Positions 9,646 to 20,937 of a stretch of DNA of 64,000 nucleotides are shown piece after piece. The notes beneath the pieces are model-generated. The model ran no database searches. It had not been told where the DNA came from and saw nothing but the letters and a program-made list of their open reading frames with translations. A program made the position numbers and the translations under genes. The stretch lies in contig ML677333.1 of NCBI GenBank assembly GCA_007922305.1, positions 17,367,272-17,431,271 of the forward strand, given 5' to 3'. This stretch comes from Dermatemys mawii (Eukaryota; Chordata; Testudines; Dermatemydidae). Positions within the stretch are counted from its first letter, which is position 1; each line of letters begins with the position of its first letter.

Positions 9646-12600
9646 TAGTGCCAAAGGACCAACCAAGAATGGAGCCCCTTTGCGATAGGCACTGCACAAA
9701 TATAGAGCGACAGACAGTCCTTGCTCCAAGTGTTTAAATATAAATAGACAAGACAGATGCAGGATGGAGGAATAATCATAAAAAACACCAAGCAAAGTGA
9801 TCAATGTGATGATAAGCAAACGTTATGTTAGTTTCATAATGTTTTGGAGGGTGGGCACAGTAAGGTTTGGGGAGAGGGTTTTTTTAGTGGGGATGAGTGA
9901 TGTTGTTTTGGGGAGCATACCAGCTTAATGTTAATAAAAGTGAAAGAAGAGGGATGCTGAATGACAGGGAAGAGGATATGGCATGGAAGAAGGTGTGGTG
10001 TGATGCTAAGATGAAGAGACTGTGAGGGAGGGAGAAGACTTGCACCAACAGCCAATCAGCACAGTGCAGAGAAGAATCAAACCAGTAGACAGTTCTCTGA
10101 ATGTCTGAAGAGCCCTGCTTTGGCTGCTTCTGTTGGAGTCTCTGGCTAGTTCTTCTCAGCAATCTTCCACCCAACAACCACATGGTGAGGGTAGATGCTA
10201 CCTAGGTCCTAGTGCCCCATGATATGAGGCAGTCTTCCTTCATAGTTCTGGCTCCAGAGATACCGGACTGATTATGGGCCCAATTTTGCTCTCCTCCCTA
10301 CGAGTGCAGCAGTCCCTGCTTTGACTGCTTCCAGCAGGTAGAGGCAGCTGCAGATTCTCTGTCTGGTTCCTTTGCAGTTACAGTTTTATGCATAAGCGTT
10401 TGTAGGAAATCAATGTCCTGTTATGTCACAGGAATGTCTACCCACTCATTTTATTAAGAAATGTTTAAAATATCAAATATAAATGATTTGTGCATTTCCC
10501 CCATCCAACTGCTAGATCACCAGCTTCTAAATATACTAATTTAATATTTTTAAATGATCACCATTGTCCTTTTTACAGTCCCACCTGCAAAATCTCATTC
10601 AATTATCCCTGATTACATGATGCTACTATGTATTATCTTCTTTAAAACCTTCAAAAAGCCAACCTCCCACTAGTGCTCATCTTCCCCCAACTAAACTCTC
10701 TTCCAGTATAGGAACGCAGTGCATGGGGGGAGAACATCTCAGATCATGAGTCCTCTCTCTGCTGAATACAAATTCAATAGACAAGCAACAGTGTGTTTAC
10801 CATTTGGAGGGATTTGTTCACAGAAGTCGTTAGTGTACCACAGCTCTAGGAATTACCTCCAGGCAATCTGGCTTCATGCCCAAACTCTCCATGTGAGCTT
10901 TCCTGAAAATAAAACACCAGAAAGTATAAAAATGTATTGACTTGTCTGCAGAGATTTGCAGGCTATTTGCTTTCTTGTAAAGTAAAAAATAACAAGGTTG
11001 ATGTGAGCAGAGAGGCATAAAGTAGCTAAAACCTGTCAATAAAAAAGACAAAGCATTATTCTGCTGAAAGTCATTCCACTGGGGATTATCTCTAAAAGCA
11101 AGCTTTGTTTTCAGCACGAGGATTTTAAAAGTGCTTAGATTTATTTATTTATTTATTTTTAGAAATGTGGATAATCTCAAGATCACATGAAAGAGACGGT
11201 CAGTGACTATCATCTGACCAATAATGAAGCACATTGTGAAAAGAAAACCTCATAGAATTGCATGCTCTTAGTGCAAAATCATTAGTGGCACCCATTCTAA
11301 AATAATCTAGGACGGGAGAGAGGGAACAAGTTCTAATTCCCAGTCTCCTAGAAATTCTTCTGTCAGGGGCAATGTTGTTCCTCCCTTCAGAAGCAGCCAA
11401 GCAGTGCCCACGCCCACTCTGAAGTCCTGCTTCCAAGGATTTACAAACCACATCTAGCTTGGACTCCCACCCAAAACCTCAGGGGTTGTCCCCAACACTT
11501 AGATGCAAACAAGTGAAAGCTGATACAGTCCTACTTCCCCTACAGGGGTTTGAGAAGAAGTATTTGAATCAAGAAGAGTATTAACCAGACGTCCTGGAAC
11601 TGAAACCCCTCAGAGAAGCTTCTCTAGAGCCAAGGAATGAGGACAGAACTCAACACACCTCCACTCCTGTGCAGATACAGACTCCCCTATCACAAATAGA
11701 GAACAGCACAAGGCCCCATTATCAGCACAGTGGGATCCTGGTCAATGACTGGAGCTCCAAAGCACTACCACAATACAACTAATAAATAATAATGAAAAGC
11801 CTGACCCAGTCCTGCAGTCATCACTGTGCAGAATAAAGCACCTTGTATGTGATATATCATATTTTAGTGGGTTCCCAAGTTGCTTTGCTCTAAGACGGTA
11901 TGAGCAGCAAAGTTCTTGTTTAAGTGAACTTGTTATGGATAAAGATGGACAACGGTCTGTTATTTGCCAGTGTGGCAGGCTCATGGCCTGAGCTGTTATA
12001 GAAAGAATTCATAGGGGACTGAGATTTAAATATATCCATCCATCCCATCCTCTTTGGTTTTCAGCTTTATTTCAGGATTTCCAGCTTAACTATAACAACA
12101 CAGACTTGTCAAAACTCCTTGGCTGCTCCATTCCTACCATGTAACATTAAAAATCAAGAACTCAAAATAATTGTGCAAACAGGTTTTCTTTCGTCGCACC
12201 TGAGAACTCCCTAGCCTAACTCTGGTCAGAGAAACAACACACCTTATCCCCCAGGAGCACGCCGGCCCTACATTAAGGTGTTGAGCCTAACTACACTCAG
12301 CTGTACTCTATTAGCTCCCAGGTGGGAGCTCTTCTCTGAAACCTTGCTGGAAGTTCACACAAAAAACTCCAGGCAACTATCTGGCTCTAAGTTTCTTTCT
12401 TCTAGATGGGACAGAAGGCAACAATGTTGTGGGGTCCCTTCCAGTGTGCACTGAAAGACCTCCTTAGGATGTCTGGCTACTGATATTGTATCAAATGTCT
12501 TGAGAGTATTCAACACTGCTCCTAGAGCATGAGGGTAAAAACCAAAACTAGCAACAGTTGTTGAGTTGACAGGTTCCAAAATACCTGTACTATCTAGGAC

Positions 12601-12889
12601 AGATGTCCAAACAGCACACGGGGGGAATCAGTTCAGATAATAGAACAGACCCAAAACTCCACTTGAACTTCACCTTTTTGTGCTTCCAAAAAAGTCATTT
12701 TGGGTTTGTTTTCTTTTTATTTTCACGCACCACAACCCCCGACACACCCCTTAGGGATTTGGCTACAACAGACAGACCAATAGAAAGGCTATTCTCAGTA
12801 TTTCTGTACCTACTAGATTAGGAAATAGCACAAGTCTCACAAGACAGCTTGTACTAGTGGGATCCTAGCACAGTTGACAAAGCAAAGAG
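9646..12889. other. Mixed sequence with ancient repeat traces, no gene
   Basis: 9670-9760 resembles a common reptile repeat (GGCACTGCACAAA, then GACAGTCCTTGC). A (TTTA)n run lies at about 11139-11160. Otherwise only chance reading frames are seen. Confidence 0.45.
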
Positions 12890-12897
12890 GTCTAAAT

Positions 12898-13303
12898 CGG
12901 TGGCTCTGAATCTTTCCAGACTATTGTACCCCTTTTAAGAGTCTGATTTGTCTTGAATACTCCAAGTTTCACCTTAAACTACTTGCTTACAAAATCAGAC
13001 ATAAAAGTACAAAAGTGTCATAGCATGCTATTACTGAAAAATTGCTTATTTTCTCATTTTTACCTTATAATTATAAAATAAACCAATTGGAATATAAATA
13101 TTATATTTACATTTTAGTGCATTGTCTACAGAGCTGTATAAACAAGTCATTGTCTATATGAACTTTTAGTTTGTAATGACTTCACTAGTGCTTTTTATGT
13201 AGCCTGCTGTAAAACTAGACAAATATCTAACTGAGTTGATGATCCCCTTGGAAGACCTCTGCATATTCCCAGGAGTATGCATATCCCTGGTTGAGAACCA
13301 CTG
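12898..13303 (-). mobile_element. Non-autonomous hAT element, copy 1, with target duplication
   Basis: The ends are CGGTGGCTCTGAATC and its inverted partner GGTTGAGAACCACTG. An 8-bp target duplication flanks it: GTCTAAAT at 12890-12897 and GTCTAGAT at 13304-13311, one mismatch. 8-bp duplications are diagnostic of hAT. The interior is AT-rich and non-coding. A second copy of the same family lies inverted at 53166-53558; they share, for example, GTACCCCTTT and AAGAGTC near the same end. Confidence 0.88.
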
Positions 13304-13499
13304 GTCTAGATTAATCAGAGAATTGAACTATCAAATGTTTTGTGATTTGCTCACCAGTAATCCAAACTCCCTACTAGATGAAAATAACCACATTTTCAAA
13401 AACATGTAGACCATCTTCTCTAATAATTAAAAGGGTAATCATTTCCATTTGTCTTTAAATATTATGAAAATAGTATCAGTTGTCATTAATTAAGAAAAT

Positions 13500-13592
13500 T
13501 ACAACCCTAATCCTGCAAATGGTTATGCGCATGTTTAACTTTACAACCATGAATAGGTCCATTAAAGTCAATGAGATGACTCCCCTGTGTTA
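13500..13592. repeat. Ancient amniote repeat fragment
   Basis: CCTAATCCTGCAAATGGTTA and CATTAAAGTCAATGAGATGA match a dispersed sequence type common in turtles and birds, usually built around AAGTCAATGGGA. Related traces occur at about 24050-24125, 28670-28790, 43000-43110, 50280-50345, 52960-53060 and 55815-55890. The family name was not established. Confidence 0.4.
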
Positions 13593-13609
13593 ATTGTTTG
13601 TATTATTAG

Positions 13610-13760
13610 CAGGGCCGGCTCTAGCTTTTTTGTCGCCTCAGGCACGAAGAGCGCACCTGCCCCCCCCCCGCCCACGAAAAAGGGCAGCTTTATGTGCCGC
13701 CCCTTAAAATGTGCCACCCCAAGTATGTGCTTCCTCTCCTGGTGCCTGGAGCCAGTCCTG
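13610..13760. mobile_element. Short hAT MITE with perfect 8-bp target duplication
   Basis: It starts CAGGGCCGGCTCTAG and ends CTGGAGCCAGTCCTG, an imperfect inverted pair. ATTATTAG flanks it on both sides (13602-13609 and 13761-13768). At 151 bp it has no coding capacity. Confidence 0.92.
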
Positions 13761-13768
13761 ATTATTAG

Positions 13769-14162
13769 GCTCTGAAAGACTTATATACCTGTAAGTATAT
13801 ATTGCATTATGCCATAGGCATACTTAGGAAAGATATTTTAAATTTTCTGCTAGAAGAGATAATTTTGTATGTTATTAAAATAAAGTAATTGAGTAATACA
13901 TGATTGGGACTGAAGTAATTAGTACTTTCAAGATACTATTAAGTGCTTAAAGAAAGCTATTCTTGTACTGCAATGTCAAGATATCTATTCCTTTCAAAGC
14001 AAAAAGCCTAGAAGATGTGATCCTTTATGCAAAGCATTTATGTACACATTAGACCCTATCTCAGCACTGTAAAGACAGAGTAAATGGATGGGATCTTTAA
14101 ATTCAAATAGAAAAGCATTGTTAATTTCACTGTCAGTTTGATTAATTTAAATCAGTTTAATT
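13769..14162. other. AT-rich spacer with short direct repeats at the Gypsy break
   Basis: Nearly the same 21-23 base phrase (TTAATTTCACTGTCAGTTTG) occurs at 14121-14141 and 14157-14179, right where the truncated Gypsy element ends. It may mark the deletion junction. Confidence 0.55.
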
Positions 14163-15443
14163 TCACTGTGTCAGTTTGACACAGTTTGTGTCATTCACTG
14201 TTACAAACTGGGATTGATTGGTAGAGCTGAGAGGCGGTGGGTTGCCCCATGCCGCCGCCCAAGCTTCCAGGAGGCTTTTGTCTGCTTCCTGTTCGGCCTG
14301 GAACTGTTCTCTTGTTGCCGGAGATATCAGTTCCTCACTGGGTTGTGGACTTGGGTTGGGTTCCTTGGGAAGTGATGGGGTTGTTTCCATTGGCAGTGGA
14401 CCGCTCTCCGCTGGTGCACCTGGTTGCATTTCAGGCTCCGGCTGAGCCTCTTGGATTAGCGTAGGTCCTGCTGTCAGTGCTGACTCGAGGTTGCCCTCTG
14501 GTGTTGGAGTGGTAGATGGGGTTGCAAGTGCTGGACTCAGTGCTGGCAATGGTTCAGGTGTTGGTTGATTCTCCAGTTCCGGTCCGGGGACTGGCTTGGG
14601 CTGGGTCTGTGGGACTGGATCCTCTATGGCTGTTCCAGTCGTTGGTAGGGAATCCGGCTCCACCATCGTCATCGGGGTCTCTGGTAACCCAGTTCGGCCC
14701 CTGGTGGAAGGCTCATGAACAGAGATAGGTGTGCAAGCTTGCTTAGCCTGGCTGTGGGTGACCATTCCCACCCTCTTGGCTAGCTTCACGTGATTGGCGA
14801 GATCATCCCCCAGCAGCATGGGAATAGGATAATCATCGTAGACTGCAAAAGTCCACCTTCCTGACCAGCCCTTGTACTGGACAGGTAGATTGGCTGTAGG
14901 TAAGTCGAAAGAGTTTGACTTGAAGGGTTGAATTGTCACTTTAACCTCTGGGTTGATTAACCTGGGGTCCACTAAGGATTGGTGGATAAGTGACATCTGA
15001 GCTCCAGTGTCCCTCCACGCTGTAACCTTCTTTCCGCCCACTCTCACAGTTTCCCTTCGCTCTGAGGGTATCTGGGAGGTATCTGGGCCTGCGGACCTTG
15101 GGTGTAATGCAAGCGTTCGGTTGGTGTTCTTGGGGCAGTTGACCTTAATATGCCCCAGCTCATTACATTTAAAACATTGCCCAGCTGACTGGTCACTGGG
15201 CCGAGGTTGATTGCTGGAGACTGGTGGTGTGGAATGGTGAGGTGTTTGGGGTTTTCCTTGGGAGGTAGGTGCAGTCTGGGGCTGTCCCCTCTGATAGGAT
15301 GTGGTCCCGGGTTGCCCCTTCTGGGACCCACTCCAACCGCTATTAGGTTTTTTTCTTTTCTGCCACCTCCCCCCCTTGTGTCCCGATTTTCCTTGCCTCT
15401 CTGGCGATCTGGGACTGCTCATATTGATCCGCATAAGAAGCAA
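14163..15443 (-). pseudogene. Gypsy gag C-terminus (zinc knuckle) and aspartic protease, truncated polyprotein
   Basis: A 426-codon open frame. Residues 1-85 are a basic, Gln/Gly/Pro-rich nucleocapsid region. A CCHC zinc knuckle (C90, C93, H98, C103, in CFKCNELGHIKVNC) would bind element RNA. The retropepsin-like active site is D145-T146-G147 in WRDTGAQMSL, with a LLGDDL segment near 210-215. A Pro/Glu-rich linker fills about 235-400. The frame stops after LTQ where the element is cut off, so pol is missing. The ATG given by the frame is artificial: true translation enters from the upstream gag frame through a shift at the seven-C tract 15368-15374. No function is expected. Confidence 0.85.
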
Positions 15444-16112
15444 GACTTTCTGCTGAGTCCATTTTCTTATCCCATAACCACTGTTTTACATCATCACTGG
15501 TCATAGTCAGGAACTGCTCCTGTAGAACTAAATCACATACTCCTTCAAAGGTAGTTACACCCCTTCCTTTGACCCATTTATCTAACAGATCCTTCATCTG
15601 GTTTATGTAAGCCAGATGACTCAGTCCAGCCCCTTTCTTAAGGGCTCTAAATTTTACTCTGTGTCAGGTGTAACTTGAAATTGTTTTAAAACCAAATCCT
15701 TAAATTTACCATAGTTTGAAGCATCCTCAGTAGGCATCTTATTGAAGATGTCCAGAGTTTGGCCAGTCAATTTTGCTATTAATGTGGTCATCTTTTGATC
15801 TTCAGGGGTTTTATGTAGAGTGCACAGTCTCTCAAAGGTGATGAAATATTTGGCAATGTCGTTGGACTCATCATACTGTGGGCACAGTCGCTCCCATTTG
15901 TGGATTTTTGGGGAAGTGGAGTCAGCAGCTGGAGGAAATTGTCTCTGCAGCTCCAAAACAGCCAGTTCATGCTTCTGTCTCTCAATCTGGGCTTCCCTAG
16001 CCCTTTTATGGGCGGCTTCCTCTCTCTCCATCAGCCTTTGATGTTCTCTTTGTCTCTCCTCAGCTTGGAATTTGGCTAATTCTAAATCCTTTTGGCCCTT
16101 ACCGCCTGTCAT
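15343..16112 (-). pseudogene. Gypsy gag N-terminus with SCAN-like capsid domain, frameshifted
   Basis: The ATG at 16112 opens a 152-codon frame. Residues ~8-60 are a charged, Glu/Arg/Gln-rich predicted coiled coil. A capsid-like segment starting near KIHKWERLCPQYDES follows, ending in KDLVLKQFQV. A stop at about 15654 follows a small deletion. The protein clearly continues in another frame (VKFRALKKG, then the ATG at 15597) through the Leu-rich SCAN-like part that ends SLASYADQYEQSQ. That frame ends at 15343 after a second shift in the seven-C tract (15368-15374). Capsid assembly is the family role. Two frameshifts make this copy dead. Confidence 0.82.
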
Positions 16113-16590
16113 TTTAATCTTCCTGTGTTTAACTTACTAACTGAAAATTAAACAAAATTTTCTTATATCACTTGGAAATTCTCAGCAGAGTTTTAATCCT
16201 ACCAGCAGAGGGAGAAAGACCCCCTACACTGATTCTCAGAAAACTGAACTGACCAGTTCCCCCCCACCAGGGACCCCTGGGATGGTTGCCTAGCACTTAA
16301 CGAGCCCATTAACTCTTAACTGCAAACCTGGGCTACTCTCTGCTATCCAGCAGGAGAAAACCCTCTCAAAACCGCCCCCCAAAACCCTTCAGCTCCCTGT
16401 CCTCAGGCAGCTGAAAAAGACAAAGCGTGGAGCTATCAACAGCTTCAAAACCTGCAGAACAAGTTTTACCAGAGTGACCCCCTGTGGTGTTCAACTTAAC
16501 ACTACTACCTGCTTTGTACTTGCTGAGAGGTCTCACCTTAGAGAAAAACTGCTTTCTGCAAAATTCTGTTTTTTAGATTCACAAAATTTC
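16113..16590 (-). other. Gypsy 5' leader between primer site and gag
   Basis: Non-coding leader of about 480 bases. It contains short G- or C-rich stretches and no open frame of note. It probably carries packaging signals, which cannot be identified by eye. Confidence 0.5.
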
Positions 16591-16609
16591 ATCCCACCAC
16601 TGCCAACCA
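16591..16609 (-). other. Probable primer-binding site
   Basis: Directly after the LTR end the minus strand reads TGGTTGGCAGTGGTGGGAT. Starting with TGG next to the LTR is diagnostic. The sequence is closest to the complement of a tRNA-Leu 3' end, but with several mismatches, so the tRNA identity is uncertain. Confidence 0.6.
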
Positions 16610-17393
16610 TGTCAGGATTGCCTCCCCACTCTGAACTCTAGGGTACAGATGTGGGGACCCACATGAAAAAAGAAATACCCCCCCCCCCAAGCTTATTTTA
16701 CCAGCTTGGGTTAAAATGTTTTTCCCCAGAACACAACTTCTTCTGTGCCTGGAACTAACTGCTGCCACCACCAAACTCAATTTAGGGTAGTTTGGGACCC
16801 TTCTTTCCCTTTCCACTAACCCCCCAAACTTCTTCCTTCCCTGGGAAGCTTGAGAGAGAAAAAAAACAAACCTCACCTGCTCCTGCGAGATGTGCCCGAT
16901 CCAAAACCAGGATCTTACACAATGGAAAACAAGCAGCCAGATTCTTAAAAGAAAGATTTTAACAAAAGAAAAGAAGAAAGGAATAAATCTCTTATAACCA
17001 TCAATAGAACAGCATCTACCATAATCAACAAAAGGATTCAGAAACCAAACCTCTCCCCCAAGGCAACTTTCTCCCACTGTTGATATCTCTGCTGAAGCTT
17101 ACAATATCAAGAAGCACCCAGCCAACACTCACCACTGAGAACCCTCCAAGTGATAAAAAGAAGGTAAACTTACTGACTACAGTACTTGATAGAATCTATA
17201 GTTACAGTGAAAGACATAGCTGTGTTCATCCCATAGCCGAGGTGAACAGAGAGAGACCCAGAGAGAAACTGAAACTTAAAATCCTTTGTCTCCTGAGGAA
17301 TTTCTCATTGGTCAGTTGTCCACCTCTCAGGTTACCTTTAGCTTAACCCCTTACAGGTAAACACTAATTCTAGGCTACTTCACACTTATGACA
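16610..17393 (-). repeat. Gypsy 5' LTR
   Basis: On the minus strand it begins TGTCATAAGTGTGAAG and ends GCAATCCTGACA, so it has TGTCA...TGACA inverted termini. It is 784 bp and contains a CCAAT-type box (GACCAATGAG). Homology to the solo LTR at 42169-42950 covers the full length with very few differences: an 88-codon chance frame (17080-17346) is identical in both. Confidence 0.92.
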
Positions 17394-17683
17394 CAGGCAA
17401 TGATCAAGTGATCTCTCTCCTGCCATCCATCATCCCCTTCTGACAAATAGAGGCTAGGGACACCATTCCTTACCCATCCTGGCTTATAGCCATTTGTGGA
17501 CTTAACCTCCACGAATTTATCCAAACTCTGTCACATTCCTAGCCTTCACAACCTCCTCAAGCAAGGAGTTCCACAGGTTGCCTCTGCATTGTGTAAAGAA
17601 GAACTTCCTTTTATTTGTTTAAAATCCAAATTTTAATGGGCAGCAGGTTTAAATTGCTCAGAAAACATAGTGAATTGCCTCTA
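17394..17683 (-). mobile_element. CR1 LINE fragment (host of the Gypsy insertion)
   Basis: It contains GATCAAGTGATCTCTCTCCT, then GGGACACCATTCCTTACCCA and AAGGAGTTCCACAGGTTGCC, matching the same CR1 subfamily at 25304-25560. The copy begins abruptly at the LTR. The 3' half expected on the other side of the insertion is missing. Confidence 0.85.
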
Positions 17684-17714
17684 TTAGTTATTATTTTTAT
17701 TATTATTATTATTT
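17684..17714. repeat. (TTA)n simple repeat
   Basis: A run of TTATTATTA directly after the CR1 fragment. Confidence 0.85.
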
Positions 17715-17814
17715 AACTTAACATAAAACTAGATGAATCCACAACTGCCTAACATAGAACAGGAAGGAAAATGGGGTAGATACAAAGAAGTCAATTTTTA
17801 TTATTATAGGGGGA

Positions 17815-18400
17815 ATTATTAGTAATGCTGCCCAACACTTCCCATTATAAGATCAGTTGCTAATAACTTTGCCAAACTTTAACCATTTGGTCTGAAATGT
17901 TCCATGACTGAGACAGACTGAAATATTCTGGAAAATTTCAGCCAAAATGGTCCAGCCATTTCTTAGAATGAGGCTAGGAAAAAATATGTTTTGCTCATGT
18001 TAAAAAGTTCTGATGACCTATTCTTTGAGATGCTATAATACGCCACCCCCCCCACACCCCCGCATCCCACTCCACCTCCCACTGAGCAGCAGGGACTTGA
18101 AATTTGACAGGGTGTGCCCTTTATGTTAGAGATATGCCCTTTGCTCTCCCTCTAGAAATTTGCCCCAAATTGGCCTAGTTATAAGCCTTTCAAAAATCAC
18201 AGTTTGCACGTGCTCAGGGGAGACTTGCTAGAACTTCACACCTCAATTCCTTGAAAATTCTGTGCACACAGAGCATGCTCCATCCAGAACATAGTGGGAC
18301 TTTCCTGAAATTGTAGTTCTGAGCTAGGTCAAGCACTGGAACTGAGCAGTGTTGCTTTCTCTCTCAGTTATACTCTTATAAGTGATTTAGCTCCCTTCAT
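17815..18400. repeat. Dispersed turtle-type repeat
   Basis: TTTGCCAAACTTTAACCATT and CTGAAATGTTCCATG phrases recur, inverted, at 23330-23415 (CATGGAAAATTTCAGCC, then GGTTAAAGTTTGGCAAAG). Downstream text such as GGGACTTGAAATTTGACAGG is also typical of this repeat. Its class is not established. Confidence 0.5.
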
Positions 18401-18689
18401 TCAATGGCGGACTACTGGAAATGCACTTTGTATTGTTCAGGCTGGACAATTGGTTCTGAATGTGTAATTTTCTTGTTTTTACTGTGTTTCTGTACTGATT
18501 TTATTTAAGTTGTTTTTAAAGTCAAAGTCTCTCTCTCATCTGTATGTTTTATTTGTATGAAAAAATTGAAAGGTCTAGATTTTTTTCCCGATACAAGACA
18601 AAAACAAATGTCAAAACCTGAACATTTTTGCAAAATAGAATTCTTGTTTTCCAATCTGCTGTCAACCATGTTGCTTCTGGGCTTGGACA

Positions 18690-19130
18690 GCATGGAGGAT
18701 GAAGTTGCTGGATTTCAAAGAAGATTGGACAAGAGACTGACAAAGGGGAGGAGGAGGAATAGATTGGGATAAGGAGCTAGGGGAGGGAGGGGGAAGTCCA
18801 GGACTGGTGGGGCTAGGAACCGGTTGAGTAGCGGGGGCAGGAGACAAAGCTCATGAGGAGCTGGGGTGCAGAAGGAGAACTGGGACTTGTTGGGCAAAGA
18901 GACTGGACAAAGAGCTGGGAAGGTGAAAGGAAGGGGAAACTAAGAATGGAGGGGGAGTAGGAGTAGGGAGGAGAGATGCATATTAGCTGAGGCGGCGGAA
19001 GGGGGGCACTTGAGAATGGCTGAGCAAGGAGACGGGGAGTGAGAGAGAGGGTAGAGATTGACACTGAGTGTGAGGAGAGAAATTGGGTGGGGAGACTGGA
19101 AAAATTATGCTAAGACTTTCCTGAGCAAGG
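18690..19130. repeat. GA-rich degenerate minisatellite
   Basis: A purine-rich stretch with recurring GGAGCTGGG, GAGACTGGACAA and AAGGAGAC phrases at irregular spacing. Open frames on both strands reflect the composition bias. Confidence 0.6.
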
Positions 19131-19399
19131 AGACCAGGATTCACATGAGAAGTCAGAGAAGTGGAGACTGCTTTCCTGTGTAAACTTAATTTGCTCCCCT
19201 GTGTGAATGCATTACGATACAGTCTTAGTTACATGCTCACCTACCATTTTTTCCACAGGACCCCTACTTCATTGAGTGCACAGGATGAACAGTGGTCACT
19301 GAATGAACTATTCAGTATTTTATTTTCTTATTGTTCAATGTGTGGTCCTATGGATAATTTACTGAATACTATTCAAACTCTGCTCTGAAGACAGACATC

Positions 19400-19850
19400 A
19401 ATCGTCTCATGGCCTTTTGTATAGTGCTTAAGTGCTTCACAAACATTGCTTAATTTATTTTCACAGCACCCCGACAAAAAAAGAGGATGGTATTATCCCC
19501 ACTTTAAAGATGAAGGGGCAAAGCACAAAGATAAAGGTCAAAAGTATCCACTAATTGTGAATGCCCAATATGGGACACCTAAGACTTGATTTTTTTTAGA
19601 GCATGTAGCATCATGTAGTGCTTTATATGCTCAAAGCACAGCTCCCTTTGACTCACGGCTCTTCTGCAAATCAGATCTCAGGGTCTGAAGCCAGGCAACC
19701 AGAAAATATGGAACACATAGACAGTGAAAAGTTTGGTTTAAGTGCTTAACTAGCATCACAGGAGCTATTTAGCAGAGGCAGGGATAGAATCCAGTTCTCC
19801 AGGGCAGCATTCAGCTGCCTTAACTATGAGAGAATCCTTTCTGTTCTTGA
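19400..19850 (-). repeat. MIR-like (CORE-SINE) fragment
   Basis: The plus strand reads GGTATTATCCCCACTTTAAA followed by GATGAAGGGGCAAAGC, the reverse complement of the conserved MIR core. A tRNA-like section with GGGATAGAATCCAG follows near 19780. Confidence 0.6.
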
Positions 19851-19911
19851 AATCCACTGCCTCATTCACTCTACAACTTTCAACTTCTACAATAAATGAA
19901 GTGGGAGCCCT

Positions 19912-20447
19912 TGTGGTGGGGCGGATGCCCCACCCCCATGAGAATGTGGGCTAGAGTAGGCCAGAGCAGCTGCGCAGGCTGGCAACCAATCAGGGCAGAG
20001 ACTAGAGCCAGTCCATCAGGGCTAGGCTAGGCCCTATATAAAAGCTGCCTATCAGAGCAGCAGGGAGTCTCTCCCTGACTGGCAAGGAAGAAAGACTGAC
20101 TCCTGAAGCAAGGAGTAGCACCTAGGACAGCACACTGCTGAGCAGGCTTGGTGGGAGCAGAGGAGGGCTCCAGCTCATTACTTTCCAGGCTGCAGGCCCC
20201 TGCTTAGAAGGGCTGAGAAGGTGCAAGGGGCCAAAGGGGAAGTGACCCAGGGAACATAGTCAGACAAGGGGAGAGAAGGAGGGTAGTGTCCCGAAGTGGA
20301 CGCCACCAAGCGCGGAGCAACGTGGGTCCAGATACTGACAGATCAGACATGGGACACCACCAGCAGAGGGCACTCCAGGCCTATGCGAGCTAATTCCTGG
20401 ACCTAACAGCAGGATGCATCGTGATGGTGAGTCCTGACCCCGTTACA
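19912..20447 (+). repeat. Solo LTR with 5-bp target duplication
   Basis: It starts TGTGGTGGGGCGGATG and ends GACCCCGTTACA (TG...CA). GCCCT occurs on both sides (19907-19911 and 20448-20452). A CCAAT box (about 19986) precedes a TATATAAAA box at about 20035-20043, giving the strand. No internal region is present, so it arose by LTR-LTR recombination. Confidence 0.85.
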
Positions 20448-20452
20448 GCCCT

Positions 20453-20937
20453 ACAGACAAATCTCCTTCACTACAAGACCCCAATTCATCCCCAAAGAAG
20501 GTCTACCCTGTGCACTGAATGAGGCAGAGATTCTTTGGGAAAAATATTATGTGAGCATATAATGAGAGACTGAATCATAATGCCTATGTACAAGAGAGCT
20601 GAATTAAAGTTGTGTGGGCCACCTTAATTTTGGCATTTTCTAACGTTGGAGTCCTTTATTCTGCAAAAACCTTGACAATGTTTATTGTGTGTAGTTATAT
20701 TTATAATACAAGTGTACCCAGAGACTTCACTCAGGATCAAGATCCCATTGTGTTAGCTTCTGTAAAACCGAAATAGTAAACATGGCCTCCACTGATAACC
20801 CCAAGAAAATACTTATTTTAGAGGTGTTATTCCAGTAGTGACATTATTCAAAATGACAGTCATGAAGGATTGGGAGCTGCATTGTCATAATTTTTTAATA
20901 CAGCCTGATCTGGTTGGAAGCTCACTATATGAATATA
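20453..20937. other. Spacer, nothing recognised
   Basis: AT-rich sequence with no frame or repeat end seen. Confidence 0.45.

Larger units (their letters stand above)
14163..17393 (-). mobile_element. 3'-truncated Ty3/Gypsy LTR retrotransposon with SCAN-like gag
   Basis: Read on the minus strand, the order is LTR (17393-16610), primer-binding site (16609-16591), leader, gag, then zinc knuckle and protease, ending at about 14163. Reverse transcriptase, RNase H, integrase and the 3' LTR are missing. The gag has the SCAN-like capsid segment known from Gmr1-type Gypsy elements, from which the vertebrate SCAN domain is thought to derive. The 5' flank is CAGGC (17394-17398), followed by a CR1 copy whose other half is absent at the truncated end, so a deletion probably removed both. 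The solo LTR at 42169-42950 belongs to the same family. Confidence 0.88.

Noticed and set aside
14218..14464. Gly/Leu-rich plus-strand frames
   Set aside because: Antisense shadow of the Pro-rich Gypsy linker.
17080..17346. 88-codon frame found identically at 42482-42216
   Set aside because: The identity comes from LTR homology. The frame starts within the LTR, has no domain, and runs opposite to the element's sense.
19912..20447. CCAAT plus TATATAAAA as a host gene promoter
   Set aside because: Both motifs fall inside an LTR with TG...CA ends and a 5-bp target duplication.
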